Source: Rhizobiaceae bacterium (GTDB taxonomy: Bacteria > Pseudomonadota > Alphaproteobacteria > Rhizobiales > Rhizobiaceae). From it: DNA of 32,551 nt. Positions within the stretch are counted from its first letter, which is position 1. Each line of letters starts with the position of its first letter. The position numbers and the translations under genes were made by a program. This document shows, one piece after another, positions 7,034 through 15,682 of the stretch. The notes beneath the pieces were generated by a model. It was given only the letters and a program-made list of their open reading frames with translations, was not told the DNA's origin and made no database searches. The stretch is taken from NCBI GenBank assembly GCA_027483885.1, contig JAIXTO010000065.1, forward strand, positions 1-32,551, given 5' to 3'.

Positions 7034-7726
7034 ATGGCTAGACCTTCAAAGATTGAGGAAGGCGTAGGCTCGCGGCTCGCCATTGTGCGGGAGCCGTTAA
7101 CCCGCAAGGATTTCGCTGCGGCTGTGGGCGTCCCGGCGAGCACGCTTGGCAGCTACGAACGAGGAGAGACTTGGCCCGACTGGGCTTTTCTCGAAATTCT
7201 TCGCGCCAAACGCGGAGTAAACCTGAATTGGCTATTTACTGGGGAGGGCGAGGCCTTCGGTGACGCCCTTGGGAGCTTGCCGGCTTCCGAAGCTGACGTC
7301 GTACGCCTGCCGAAATTCGAAGCGCACGCCTCCGCAGGCAATGGACTGATCGCAGTCCATCAGATGCCTGTTGGTGAGGTGGCGTTTGCGCGAGAATTTC
7401 TTCGTAGCCTCGGGGCGAAGCCCGAATACTGCTACATCCTGGAAGCCCGAGGCGACTCCATGTGGCCGACCATCCCGGACGGCGCACTCCTCATCGCCGA
7501 CGCCTCCAAAACCCAGGTCGACGACGGCCGGATCTACCACTTCAACGTCATGGATAAAGTCCTGGTCAAACGCGCCAGGTGGTCCATGGACGGCAAGCTC
7601 TACCTCACCTCAGACAACCAGGCAGCAGGCTACCCACCGGAAGTCTTCGCCGCGGATCGCGTGCATGAGTTGAATGTAGGGGGGCGGATTATGTTTACGG
7701 GGCATGCACCGCTGCCGGTGCGGTGA
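7034..7726 (+). CDS. Phage repressor with LexA/S24-type autocleavage domain
   Basis: A 230-aa CI/LexA-type repressor. The N-terminal HTH spans about 22-45 (LTRKDFAAAVGVPASTLGSY). The C-terminal S24 domain shows the nucleophile S142 in GDSMWPTIPDG and the base K179 in DKVLVKRARW. A candidate Ala-Gly cleavage bond lies at A101-G102 (HASAGNGL), about 40 residues before the serine, as in the family. All parts needed for RecA-stimulated self-cleavage are present, so induction by DNA damage is likely. Mu itself uses a different, temperature- and protease-controlled repressor. The ATG at 7034 follows the operators directly. The upstream in-frame extension to 6830 crosses the hairpin and operators and is rejected. 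Confidence 0.88.
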   Translation: MARPSKIEEGVGSRLAIVREPLTRKDFAAAVGVPASTLGSYERGETWPDWAFLEILRAKRGVNLNWLFTGEGEAFGDALGSLPASEADVVRLPKFEAHASAGNGLIAVHQMPVGEVAFAREFLRSLGAKPEYCYILEARGDSMWPTIPDGALLIADASKTQVDDGRIYHFNVMDKVLVKRARWSMDGKLYLTSDNQAAGYPPEVFAADRVHELNVGGRIMFTGHAPLPVR

Positions 7727-7764
7727 ATGAAGCAGAAGACCAGTGGGCTGGGTCTGTGCTTCAT
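7727..7764. terminator. Hairpin between repressor and NACHT gene
   Basis: An 8-bp outer stem ATGAAGCA/TGCTTCAT encloses a second short stem (AGACC/GGGTCT) directly after the repressor stop. There is no strong T run, so it could be a weak terminator or an RNA-processing element that separates repressor from NACHT expression. Confidence 0.4.
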
Positions 7765-7805
7765 GTTTGAATAAATTCATTTAACAGCAAAAATGGGGGG
7801 ATGTG

Positions 7806-10800
7806 ATGAGAATTCAGGCGGGAGCAATAGTAAGAAAACAAAACCTAGCTAAAATAGGTGTTGAATTAAGCAACGCAATTGCGATTTCAGTTCCTCTACT
7901 GATCGCCGCGCAACCAGGCGCAGCCATGGCAGCCTTATCGGCATCGGCGCCGGCTATCATCGGCCTTGTATCCGCATTGTACGGTGAGAAAGGGGGTAGC
8001 TTGAGTAATTCTGCATGGACGATAGTTTCGTCCGCTTATGCTTTAGCTATCGCAAAGCTGATTGCAGTGGCCCCAATATCGCGTCGGCCGATCGGTACGG
8101 AACTTGAAACTCTCGTTTCCTCGATGTTGAACCGTGCGCAATTGCTGGCTGATGATCAGCCGCAGGAATTGAGCCTGGATAGCCTTTATTCCCCACTAAA
8201 GATTCCTTTCATCCGCGATGCTGCAAAAGCCCTTCCCCACGAGCTTTCGATATTCAGTATCGAAAGCCCAATCGGGGAATGTCGGGCTCAATTCGAAAGC
8301 TGCATGCTCCAAGCACTATCCGATGTTAGAAACCTAAAGCCTGAAATGTTTGCAGCTGTTGAGCAGGCGCTGGCGGGCCCGTATGCGCAGGCCATTGAGC
8401 GAAGAAAAGCTCTTGGACGTCACCATGAGTTCATAATTCGAAGCTTCACACAGCGTCCTATCTTCGGGCAGGAAGATTCAGGAATAACACTGGAAGATCT
8501 GTACGTGCGACAGAGAGCACTATGGAACACTAGGGTGCCACGGACAAACAAACAAAATCCGGATGACGAAGGTGATTTTTCTGCTAATTTCTTTCAAGAG
8601 GAACTAAAAAAATCACCTCAATCACAATTTCCTCTGCATGTAGGCGATTTGCATCAAAATATTATCGGTTGGTTATCTAAAAGAGATCCGCTTGACCCAG
8701 TTAGAGTTGTGGGCGGCGGCCCCGGATCCGGAAAATCTACTTTCGCTCGCGCCTTGGCAATAGAGGTTATTGACCACGCTGCATACGATGTTCTTTTCGT
8801 TCCGCTACAGGAGATTGAAGCTACCGGCTCTTTCCAATCGCGTATCGAAAACCTATTCCGAAATCGTACCGATCTGGGGCTCGACAGGGCCGAAAACCCT
8901 CTTAATTGGCTGGGCCAACGAGACCCTGATGGTAACGAACCCGATAGGCCTCTGCTAATAATATGCGATGGGCTTGATGAGATTGCCCCGCCTGGTTCGT
9001 CAGAGGCGGCCACTGTAACTACTGATTTCATCCAAGCTTTGGGTAACTGGCTAAGCAGTCGAAATTCAGGTGGCCACTTTGTATCTGCTATTGTTCTGGG
9101 GAGAACTATTTCTGCGCAGGAAGCCTTCAGGAAGCTAGGCGTCAACCACCATGCATTAATTCGAGTTGGCGGACTGCTACCCTTAAATCGCGCATACGAG
9201 TGGATGCAAGCCAGTAGAGACGATTGTTTGGTTGATCCAAACGAGATGTCGCTTGCTGACCAACGCGAGGACTTCTGGGCAAACTGGTGTACTGTTAAAC
9301 AGCGAGATTCAAGCGTTCTTCCCGAAGCGCTCCAGGGCGATACCGGCCCTGCCAAAGCGCTCGAAGAACTGACGGCAGAGCCGTTGCTCCTTTATCTGCT
9401 CTTGTGGACAGGCTACCTAGATACAAACTGGGAGAAGGCCGCGGCAAATCGGAACCACGTGTACGAAGCTATATTTCAGCAAATCTATGAGCGGCGCTGG
9501 GGGCAGGAGCGTGGTGTCAAGCTGCTCTCCAGTATGGAGCAAGGTGGTCATACCGGGACAAGAGATCTGGAGGTCGCGGACTTTTTTCTTTTGCAAGAGG
9601 CGCTTGGTTTGGCGTCTTGGGCAACTGGCGGACGCACTGTAACGTCAGAAGCATTTCAGCCTATGCTGAAGGTTTATCTTGGTGCTGATAAGTATGATGA
9701 TTTGGGAGGTAGCGTTTCGGGTTCGCTCAAATCTGTTGCTTTGCAAAGCTATACCAGAAGTGTATCGGCAGATAATGCAGGCTTCGAGTTTGTTCACAAA
9801 AGCATAGGAGAATACTTAATCGCTCGGGGGCTTGCAAGTTGGCTAGAGCGATCCGTCTCTCCTCTCGATCTCCGTGTTTCCGATGCAAGGTGCGGACAGG
9901 CGGCTAAACTTATAAGTAGGATATTCTGGAGGGGATCGTTAACCGCAGAAATAGCGCGCTTTTACGAGGATGAAATACAGATTCGCTATGATTCTTCTGC
10001 GAAAGCGAAGGATTTTTTGCAGCACCGTCTTATTCCAGTGTTCAATTGGATTTTAAAATATGGTGTGCCGATCCATACGAATGTTTCGGATATGCCGAAT
10101 AATGTATCTTTTTCTTTTGTTGAGCAGTCAGAGAAAAGGTCACTTGATGTATTTTGGACAGGCCTGCAGTGTGTAGCTAAGAAAGCATTCCCGCTATCTA
10201 AGTTCGGTGAAGTTGAGTCGGCTGGAGGGTGGAATTCCGGTCCAATTAGTATTGAATGGTATTCTTCTTACGGTTTTATTTCGTTTGTATCGAAATTAAC
10301 GTCGCAGGTATTGATATCCGAAAGCAATAGAATTGCCCCATTTAATTACCTAGACTTGACGGAGCAATCTGTTACGGATGCGGTGTTCGGGGCTGTTATG
10401 TTCACGCATGCAGAAAATTCCAAATCTGCTTACCCTCTTCACTGGTTGCCATTCTCGTTTTTAGGAGCAAATTTAGAGGGGCTGCAATTTTACGGCGCTA
10501 ATCTTAGTAAGGCAAATCTGCAGTATGCAAATCTTTCGGGAACAATACTCAGTGGCGCGAACTTGAGGTCGGCTCAGCTTGATAAATCTCTCTTAATTAA
10601 CGCAGATCTTATGGACGCTGTTCTCAACAAATCCTCACTTGTGGACGCTGACCTGACCAACTGCAGGTTAGGTGGCGCCAGGCTTTCCGGTTGCGACCTT
10701 ACCCGCGCAAAACTGTCGAACTGCAATCTGATCCAAGATGCGGACAAAATTAGTCGAAACACCGCGCCGACGGTTTTCAACAATTCCACTCTTATTGAGA

Positions 10801-11069
10801 CTGACTTTTCTGGCAGTAGGATTGGAGGAGCAGTATTCAGTTTTTGCGATGCGAGCGGAGCTGATTTCAGCCAGTGTGACCTAGGCAAAGCTATCATTAT
10901 TGAGACTAATTTTAGTGAGGCATCCACTGACACACCTATCCCGCCGAACTGGAGAGCCGAAGGCGAGCCCGGCGCACTAGTTCAGTCGAGTGAAAAAGAA
11001 AACAAGGTTCCGGTTCTTCTGAGGCATTTGGCCGATAACGTGTATGTGTATTTACTGGAAGTAGAATAG
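7806..11069 (+). CDS. NACHT-type NTPase with C-terminal pentapeptide repeats
   Basis: A 1087-aa STAND/NACHT protein, probably a bacterial NLR-like anti-phage sensor-effector. Walker A is at about 302-312 (GGGPGSGKST) and the NACHT-type Walker B at about 382-392 (LLIICDGLDEI). The family's winged-helix signature follows near 660 (FVHKSIGEYLIARG). From about 885 to 975 and again around 1000-1040 runs a pentapeptide-repeat beta-helix (FYGANLSKANLQYANLSG). The first ~290 residues match no nuclease I know; residues 20-95 have two hydrophobic, small-residue stretches that could enter membranes. The ATG at 7806 follows GGGGGGA; a GTG one codon earlier is possible. Its low G+C and position behind the repressor suggest prophage-carried cargo expressed in the lysogen. 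Confidence 0.82.
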   Translation: MRIQAGAIVRKQNLAKIGVELSNAIAISVPLLIAAQPGAAMAALSASAPAIIGLVSALYGEKGGSLSNSAWTIVSSAYALAIAKLIAVAPISRRPIGTELETLVSSMLNRAQLLADDQPQELSLDSLYSPLKIPFIRDAAKALPHELSIFSIESPIGECRAQFESCMLQALSDVRNLKPEMFAAVEQALAGPYAQAIERRKALGRHHEFIIRSFTQRPIFGQEDSGITLEDLYVRQRALWNTRVPRTNKQNPDDEGDFSANFFQEELKKSPQSQFPLHVGDLHQNIIGWLSKRDPLDPVRVVGGGPGSGKSTFARALAIEVIDHAAYDVLFVPLQEIEATGSFQSRIENLFRNRTDLGLDRAENPLNWLGQRDPDGNEPDRPLLIICDGLDEIAPPGSSEAATVTTDFIQALGNWLSSRNSGGHFVSAIVLGRTISAQEAFRKLGVNHHALIRVGGLLPLNRAYEWMQASRDDCLVDPNEMSLADQREDFWANWCTVKQRDSSVLPEALQGDTGPAKALEELTAEPLLLYLLLWTGYLDTNWEKAAANRNHVYEAIFQQIYERRWGQERGVKLLSSMEQGGHTGTRDLEVADFFLLQEALGLASWATGGRTVTSEAFQPMLKVYLGADKYDDLGGSVSGSLKSVALQSYTRSVSADNAGFEFVHKSIGEYLIARGLASWLERSVSPLDLRVSDARCGQAAKLISRIFWRGSLTAEIARFYEDEIQIRYDSSAKAKDFLQHRLIPVFNWILKYGVPIHTNVSDMPNNVSFSFVEQSEKRSLDVFWTGLQCVAKKAFPLSKFGEVESAGGWNSGPISIEWYSSYGFISFVSKLTSQVLISESNRIAPFNYLDLTEQSVTDAVFGAVMFTHAENSKSAYPLHWLPFSFLGANLEGLQFYGANLSKANLQYANLSGTILSGANLRSAQLDKSLLINADLMDAVLNKSSLVDADLTNCRLGGARLSGCDLTRAKLSNCNLIQDADKISRNTAPTVFNNSTLIETDFSGSRIGGAVFSFCDASGADFSQCDLGKAIIIETNFSEASTDTPIPPNWRAEGEPGALVQSSEKENKVPVLLRHLADNVYVYLLEVE

Positions 11070-11432
11070 CTAATTGAACCGAATGGGGTGACGAGTTGGC
11101 TGGTGCCGTCAAATTCAGCGCAAATGAAGCATTTGAATGATGCTCAAGTTGTTCCTTGTCTATCGGTGCCCAGATCATTTCCAAAATATCTTAGGGCATG
11201 CCAATTTGTTAGGTTGCTGATTGCATTGGATTTTTTTCAATATCTGAGGAAAGCCGTTGGTTGCGGGTTTCTATTTTGGATTTGGCGCACCGTGCTGACG
11301 TATTAGTCGTGATTTGTCTGCAACGAAAGCCTAGGATTATCAGTGGCTAGATCCTCGGCGCCCCCCTTTGAAGTCTTTTTGAAACTTTGCCCTTCGATCC
11401 GTCGATTTGCGGCATAAGCTCCATTATGAAAT

Positions 11433-11460
11433 CGGTTCGGCATGCTTCCATGCCGAACCG
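11433..11460. repeat. Perfect 12-bp inverted repeat with 4-nt loop
   Basis: CGGTTCGGCATG, loop CTTC, then CATGCCGAACCG. There is no T tract on either strand, so it is not a standard terminator. It lies about 70 bp outside the 19-bp repeat and could be a recombinase arm site or a REP-like hairpin. Confidence 0.55.
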
Positions 11461-11531
11461 TACCTCTGCGTTGCAGCAGCGAAACCCCATGGAAATCGGC
11501 CGCTTTCGCGTGATCCCGTGCGAGCCCGGAA

Positions 11532-11550
11532 ATTCCCGCAAATTCCGGAT
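11532..11550 (+). repeat. 19-bp direct repeat, copy 1 (putative attachment core)
   Basis: ATTCCCGCAAATTCCGGAT, identical and in the same orientation at 20071-20089. Weaker similarity extends on both sides for a total of about 65 bp, for example TGTCGAACAACA here against TGTCAACCAACA. The second copy touches the integrase gene, so the pair is a good candidate for att sites. This copy lies where the decoration gene is cut. Confidence 0.6.
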
Positions 11551-11894
11551 CGGTCTGTCGAACAACACCCCGTTTATGGGGACACTGCCTAGTCACCGTA
11601 GTAGCGCCAACCTTGAGAGAGATCAGGCCCGAAGCTTTAACCGCGCGGCCTTGCGCATCCACGATGAGGCTATCACCCTTGCTGAATGCGCCTCCGCAGC
11701 GAACGATTGTGGTTCCGGCGGCGTCGGCGTCACTGTACGAGCCAGCAAGGACGTCACGCCCTGATACGCCTAGCACTTTTTGACCCCTCACACTTGCTTG
11801 AGCGCCGTCAAATCCAACGGCTCTGTAGGCCTCAACCGCACCGGACGCCTTGAAGGTCAACGTGAGTATTGCAATCTTCTGCACACTGTCTCTC

Positions 11895-12764
11895 CTACTT
11901 GCGCAGTTGCTTTTCCACGAGCCGAACAGCGCCCCAGTAGCTCCCGCCGTTCTGGCGCATATGGTGGTTTGCCAATCGATCGATTTCGAGTTTCTGACTG
12001 TCAGCGCTGTAGCCACTTGGGGCGTCAAACTGGCCTTCTTCGAAGTCCAATGGCCCGGTGGCCAGATCCCCGGTCACGACGGGCACGGGGATCTTTGACA
12101 GAAACTCCAGAAACCATTCCTGAGTAGCGACCTGAGAATTTTCCCCTTCTTCTGAAAAATCGAAAGTTGCACGCGGATCGAGCGCTTCCGCAAATGCCAG
12201 AGCCTGCTGGTACAAGCCAATCGGAAGGCGACCTTCATCAAGTGCCTTTTTGACGCCAACCCTCGCATTCTCGCGCTGGAGGGCACGTTCGCGCTCCGAT
12301 AGCGAATGTTCGCGCAAATCGAAAACGTCAATGTCGGAAAAGAGCAACTCGCCACCGTCCGAAAACTCGATGCCGGATAATCCCTTAACTGCTGGAGCTG
12401 CGCCGCCGAGAAATCCGATATGCCGGAGGTACCAGGAGCCAGGTGTAGGGTTATTCGGGTGATTCTTCGGATAGAAGGACGCCGAGACCTTCTTGTAGGT
12501 CCCGCTTTTGACAAGCTCCCGGAATTCGAGGTTGACCTGTGTCGGAATGGCATGAAGGCCATCAGCAGCATGTTTGACCGACTCAACCCATCCAAACGCG
12601 GGCGCACTATCACTAGGATGTCCGACGACAATCGGAGCTTCGTGAAGTTCCGGCCGGTAGCTGTTGGCGATTTCGCGCAGATCCGCTTCGGCGAAGGTCA
12701 CTTCCGCGCCTGATGCGGAGGTGTGTTTTCCTGCCTTGAAGAAATGAATGTTGAACACTGTCAT
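11895..12764 (-). CDS. Prohead protease (Mu gpI-like) with scaffold region
   Basis: A 289-aa protein resembling the Mu I protease/scaffold family, which matures phage capsids. The protease half covers about 1-150: FNIHFFKAGKHTSASG at the start, a candidate catalytic His in VVGHPSDSAPAFGW, and the candidate catalytic Ser in YKKVSASFYPK. The second half is charged and helical with an acidic region, as expected for a scaffold. The ATG overlaps the capsid gene stop (ATGA). In most phages the protease lies upstream of the capsid gene; here the order is capsid, protease, decoration, which is unusual. The gene appears intact. Confidence 0.82.
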   Translation of the reverse strand: MTVFNIHFFKAGKHTSASGAEVTFAEADLREIANSYRPELHEAPIVVGHPSDSAPAFGWVESVKHAADGLHAIPTQVNLEFRELVKSGTYKKVSASFYPKNHPNNPTPGSWYLRHIGFLGGAAPAVKGLSGIEFSDGGELLFSDIDVFDLREHSLSERERALQRENARVGVKKALDEGRLPIGLYQQALAFAEALDPRATFDFSEEGENSQVATQEWFLEFLSKIPVPVVTGDLATGPLDFEEGQFDAPSGYSADSQKLEIDRLANHHMRQNGGSYWGAVRLVEKQLRK

Positions 12765-13684
12765 TCCTCGCCAGCTGGATTGATGATGAGAAAACCAGCC
12801 TCCATGCCTGACAATACGGGCCGTCGCTCGTAGGTCACACCATAGATCCAGCTTTTGGTGTTGGCCTCCCAGTAAGGCATCTCGACAAATGGGTTTCCCT
12901 TGTAAGTATAGGTGTAGCCGTAGCTCGGCTCTTCCACGCCGTTGGGTTCGCGCGGGGCATATCCCAGCACGGCATAGTTCCCCCAGACGTCATGGAATGT
13001 TCCGGTCTGGTCGGCCATCATGGCGGTCCCTTCGACAACCTGTTCAACGTCGAACAGTTTTCCGAGCATTTCGGCGGTAACAATATCGGCGTTGCGGAAG
13101 CGATCGCTGATGTAAGCGTTGTTCTTCAATGCAGAGAAGGGTTTAGGCCCGAGGATCAGCGTGTTCGGATAAAGGCCGCATCTGTTGCGAATTGCGTGCC
13201 TCGCGTGTTCGATGACCTTCGTGGGGTTACTCCCGGGATCCGTCCATTGATCCGGTGCCGACAGGGTTTCCTTGCTGTAATCGTCATATCTGGCATCTGC
13301 CGTTGCTAACTCGGCCTGTTCATATTCGAGAGCCAGGGTGAGAGCGTTCATTACTTTCGTTGTTGCTCGCGCTCCCAAATCCGTTTCAGGTTCCACTCCC
13401 TCAGTAGAGTATTCGCGCGGAAGCTTGCTCTCCAGGCTGTCCTGAACGAGCGAATAGGGTTTGCCTTCATATCCGAACTCGACGCGCTTTGTGGCGCTAC
13501 CGGCGGAACGGCGCGCGTTATAGAGCATGAAGTCTTCCTTGCCGAACTCGATGACTTGTCCGGATCGGCTCTTAACCTCCACTTCTGGAAACAATAGGCC
13601 ACCGACGCGGCCCCTCTGGCGATAGCCGCGAATGATATTTGTAAGGACGGGGTCAACCACATGTCGAGAGTTATACGGCGACAT
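12761..13684 (-). CDS. Phage major capsid protein
   Basis: A 307-aa major-capsid-like protein, probably HK97-fold. Features are an N-terminal arm (DPVLTNIIRGYRQ), conserved-looking FPEVEVKSRSGQVIEFGKED, a central ALTLALEYEQAELA helix followed by the peripheral domain (PNTLILGPKPFSALK), and a C-terminal APREPNGVEEPSYGYTY stretch typical of capsids encoded beside gpI-type proteases. Length is usual. The start overlaps the Mor-like gene stop (TGATG) and the stop overlaps the protease start. No terminase, portal or tail gene is in the window, so it cannot form virions by itself. It is a remnant or a satellite component. Confidence 0.82.
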   Translation of the reverse strand: MSPYNSRHVVDPVLTNIIRGYRQRGRVGGLLFPEVEVKSRSGQVIEFGKEDFMLYNARRSAGSATKRVEFGYEGKPYSLVQDSLESKLPREYSTEGVEPETDLGARATTKVMNALTLALEYEQAELATADARYDDYSKETLSAPDQWTDPGSNPTKVIEHARHAIRNRCGLYPNTLILGPKPFSALKNNAYISDRFRNADIVTAEMLGKLFDVEQVVEGTAMMADQTGTFHDVWGNYAVLGYAPREPNGVEEPSYGYTYTYKGNPFVEMPYWEANTKSWIYGVTYERRPVLSGMEAGFLIINPAGEE

Positions 13685-14259
13685 CAGTCTTTCCTTTGAT
13701 GAGAGCTAATCGAGTGAGTGGGGCGTGCGAGGTGACCGGTATGACCAGGATAAGATATGAGCGACATGGTTGTCGGGGGCTCAACACGCACCACCAGACC
13801 GAGAGCAACGGCTTCGTCAATCCAAGTGCTTAAATTCTTCCTGTGCTGCTTGTCACGAAGGCGTTGAAGCTCTTGGTCAGATCTTAGATAATTTCGAACC
13901 GTCACGTCAGTCGTGCCAAGGCGAGCCGCGATCTGCGTCAAGTTGAAGCCATTGGAACGGAGGTAACGGCATAGAAAGTTATATGCAGTTGGCACTCGGT
14001 ACTTCTTGCCGTTCTGCTGGCCGTATCCCGCCGCTGTGAGCGTCTTCGCAAGCTGCGTCGCTTTTTCGGAGCCAAGCAGTTTCGTAACCGAGCCCCTGGC
14101 CTGACCCTTGCCCTTATTGATGTAGAGATGTCTGCCCCGAAAATGGAGCAGGAATTCTGCCGCATCATCCATGCCCAAGGCTTCAACGATTGGCCAAATA
14201 TTGACCGGCACTAAAGCCGTGTGTTTGCTACCGTCGAGGTTTTGCCAACTGATATTCAT
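13684..14259 (-). CDS. Mor/C-like middle-late transcription activator
   Basis: A 191-aa DNA-binding protein. IVEALGMDDAAEFLLHFRGRHLYIN (27-51) resembles the dimerisation part of Mu Mor/C proteins, which typically carry a F-GG-x-x-(I/L)-Y-(I/V) stretch. The HTH is at about 105-130 (SNGFNLTQIAARLGTTDVTV). Mor/C proteins activate middle and late promoters of Mu by contacting RNA polymerase. Here the gene is directly coupled to the capsid gene by TGATG, whereas in Mu the activator is separate from the head genes. The C-terminal 40 residues are basic and low in structure. The ATG is at 14259. An unrelated HTH regulator is possible. Confidence 0.55.
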   Translation of the reverse strand: MNISWQNLDGSKHTALVPVNIWPIVEALGMDDAAEFLLHFRGRHLYINKGKGQARGSVTKLLGSEKATQLAKTLTAAGYGQQNGKKYRVPTAYNFLCRYLRSNGFNLTQIAARLGTTDVTVRNYLRSDQELQRLRDKQHRKNLSTWIDEAVALGLVVRVEPPTTMSLISYPGHTGHLARPTHSISSHQRKD

Positions 14260-14465
14260 GAAGCTTGAACCGTGCCATTGCTCGGTTCACATAAGATCAG
14301 TTGCAAAGGTCTGTGGACAGCCGCAAGGGCTTGCAGGTCAGGGAGAGGGCGCCAGCCAAATATACCGCCGATGCAGCGCTGTATGGTAACACGTATGCGC
14401 CCGTCGACAACGCTCGCCGTTAAGACGAGGCTGGTGGGTAAGTACAGTGGCGGGTTTCGTCGTTG

Positions 14466-15287
14466 CTAGCCGTTCTGCTCGAGCCCCACAGCCACGCGCT
14501 GCACAACGGCTTCAACTTCGGTTTCCTGGTCGCCGTGTCCGATGATGGACAACGCCTCCCGCTGTTCTGTCGCGTTCATCTGGCCCCAAGCGGTGAGAAA
14601 GCGATTCAAATTGGAGGCCTTCCGGTCCAATTTTCTGTATGTGGGCTGGACTGCCTTCAGTGCCGCTTGAATATCGAGCCCTAAGTTTAAAGCCGTGTTG
14701 ATCTGCAGCTGCTTCTGAGGTTCCATCGATGCGATCTTGAGAAGCAGTGACTGATTGAAAGCCGTTGGAGTGCCGACCAGTCTTTTTTTCAGGCTTGGTG
14801 AGAGATGATCTGCGATCTGGCAGAGCCTTCTCGCTGTACGACCAGATATGCCGATCTGCTTTGCTGACTGCTCCGACAAGCCCAGCTCCGTGAGAAACTC
14901 GGCCATGTTGGCCGACTTTTTCGGGCGGCCGACTTTCACCCCCTTGAGCGCAAACCATTCCTTGACGAACGTAGCACGGTCCAACTCCGAAAGGTCGTGA
15001 CGAAACAGGTTCTCTGCAATCTCCAGCATGCGGGCCTCTGATGCCGTTCGGACAGTTGCATCGATCTCTTCGAGTTGAAGCAACTGATGTGCCCGATAGC
15101 GGTGCAGTCCGAAGATGAGAGTGTAGGGTCTGGAGGCTGCACTCGATCGGTAAACTGCGATGGGCTGGAGCGCGCCGTTTTCTTTTATTGAACTCGCAAT
15201 AAACCGAGCACGTTCCTCATCAAGTCCCCGCAACCGGTTATCGGGAACAAGAATGCGGTCTAATCGAAGGCGCGTTGCATTGTTCAT
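14466..15287 (-). CDS. ParB/RepB-like protein (second copy)
   Basis: A 273-aa paralogue of the protein at 5251-6090. Matching blocks are ENGALQPIAVY, PYTLIFGLHRYRAHQ, IAENLFRHDLSELDRATF, ASMEPQKQLQINTAL and RFLTAWGQM. It therefore keeps the ParB N-terminal fold, with GLHRYRA close to the ParB box II GxRRxRA, and a central HTH-like region (QIGISGRTARRLCQIA). In the first copy the next gene is the one before transposase A; here a 206-bp gap without a gene follows, then the Mor-like gene. Start and upstream stop overlap (ATGA). No ParA is present. A regulatory or anti-silencing role is possible but unproven. Confidence 0.8.
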   Translation of the reverse strand: MNNATRLRLDRILVPDNRLRGLDEERARFIASSIKENGALQPIAVYRSSAASRPYTLIFGLHRYRAHQLLQLEEIDATVRTASEARMLEIAENLFRHDLSELDRATFVKEWFALKGVKVGRPKKSANMAEFLTELGLSEQSAKQIGISGRTARRLCQIADHLSPSLKKRLVGTPTAFNQSLLLKIASMEPQKQLQINTALNLGLDIQAALKAVQPTYRKLDRKASNLNRFLTAWGQMNATEQREALSIIGHGDQETEVEAVVQRVAVGLEQNG

Positions 15288-15682
15288 GTCGCACCATGGC
15301 AGGACAATGACCTCTCGACTTGCAGCGCCATCCGCTCATAGGTCGTGACAAACATTGGGCTTTTCATTCGCTCGTTCACGGTACGTAGCGCGAAGTGAAT
15401 AGAGGTCCTTTGCCTTCCCTGTAGGCGAGCAATTGTGCGTTGCTCCATCGCCAATCGATCAACCATTAAATGAATAGCAATCTGTCGCGCAAACTTCGCA
15501 TCCATCATGCTGGTCGGCGGTTTACGGATCTGCGCCAGGGACAGCCAAGAAAACTCGCTCTGCACCGCACGCAATGCTTCCTCGGCGCATTCGAGACTTT
15601 GAACGCCTAGATGCGGTTGGCTGGATACGCCTGAGTATTTACGGTGCTTACGCTCTCGCTCGGCGGTCGCTGATCGGTTCAT
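15284..15682 (-). CDS. DnaA domain IV-like DNA-binding protein (second copy)
   Basis: A 132-aa paralogue of the protein at 6090-6449. The shared core is MDAKFARQIAIHLMVDRL, then RTIARLQGRQRTSIHFALRT, resembling the DnaA C-terminal duplex-binding domain (xARQxAxYL and the HALR helix). The N-terminal 30 residues are basic and differ from copy one. There is no ATPase domain. Its ATG overlaps the ribbon-helix-helix gene stop, and its stop overlaps the ParB-like start, so the three genes form a coupled unit. It may bind origin-like or operator DNA; this is inference. Confidence 0.62.
   Translation of the reverse strand: MNRSATAERERKHRKYSGVSSQPHLGVQSLECAEEALRAVQSEFSWLSLAQIRKPPTSMMDAKFARQIAIHLMVDRLAMEQRTIARLQGRQRTSIHFALRTVNERMKSPMFVTTYERMALQVERSLSCHGAT

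Larger units (their letters stand above)
11303..11884 (-). pseudogene. Phage decoration protein (DUF2190-like), truncated and fused to unrelated sequence
   Basis: From a GTG at 11884 with an AGGAG ribosome site seven bases upstream, the first ~85 residues (VQKIAILTLTFKASGAV ... GDSLIVDAQGRAVKASG) match the capsid cement/DUF2190 style of small head-decoration protein. These are normally about 110-130 aa. After about residue 90 the family pattern is lost and the frame runs on through the 19-bp repeat and a hairpin to 11303, giving 193 aa in all. I infer that the gene lost its 3' end at an integration or deletion boundary near 11600. It lies 10 bp after the protease gene, in the same cluster. 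Confidence 0.6.
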
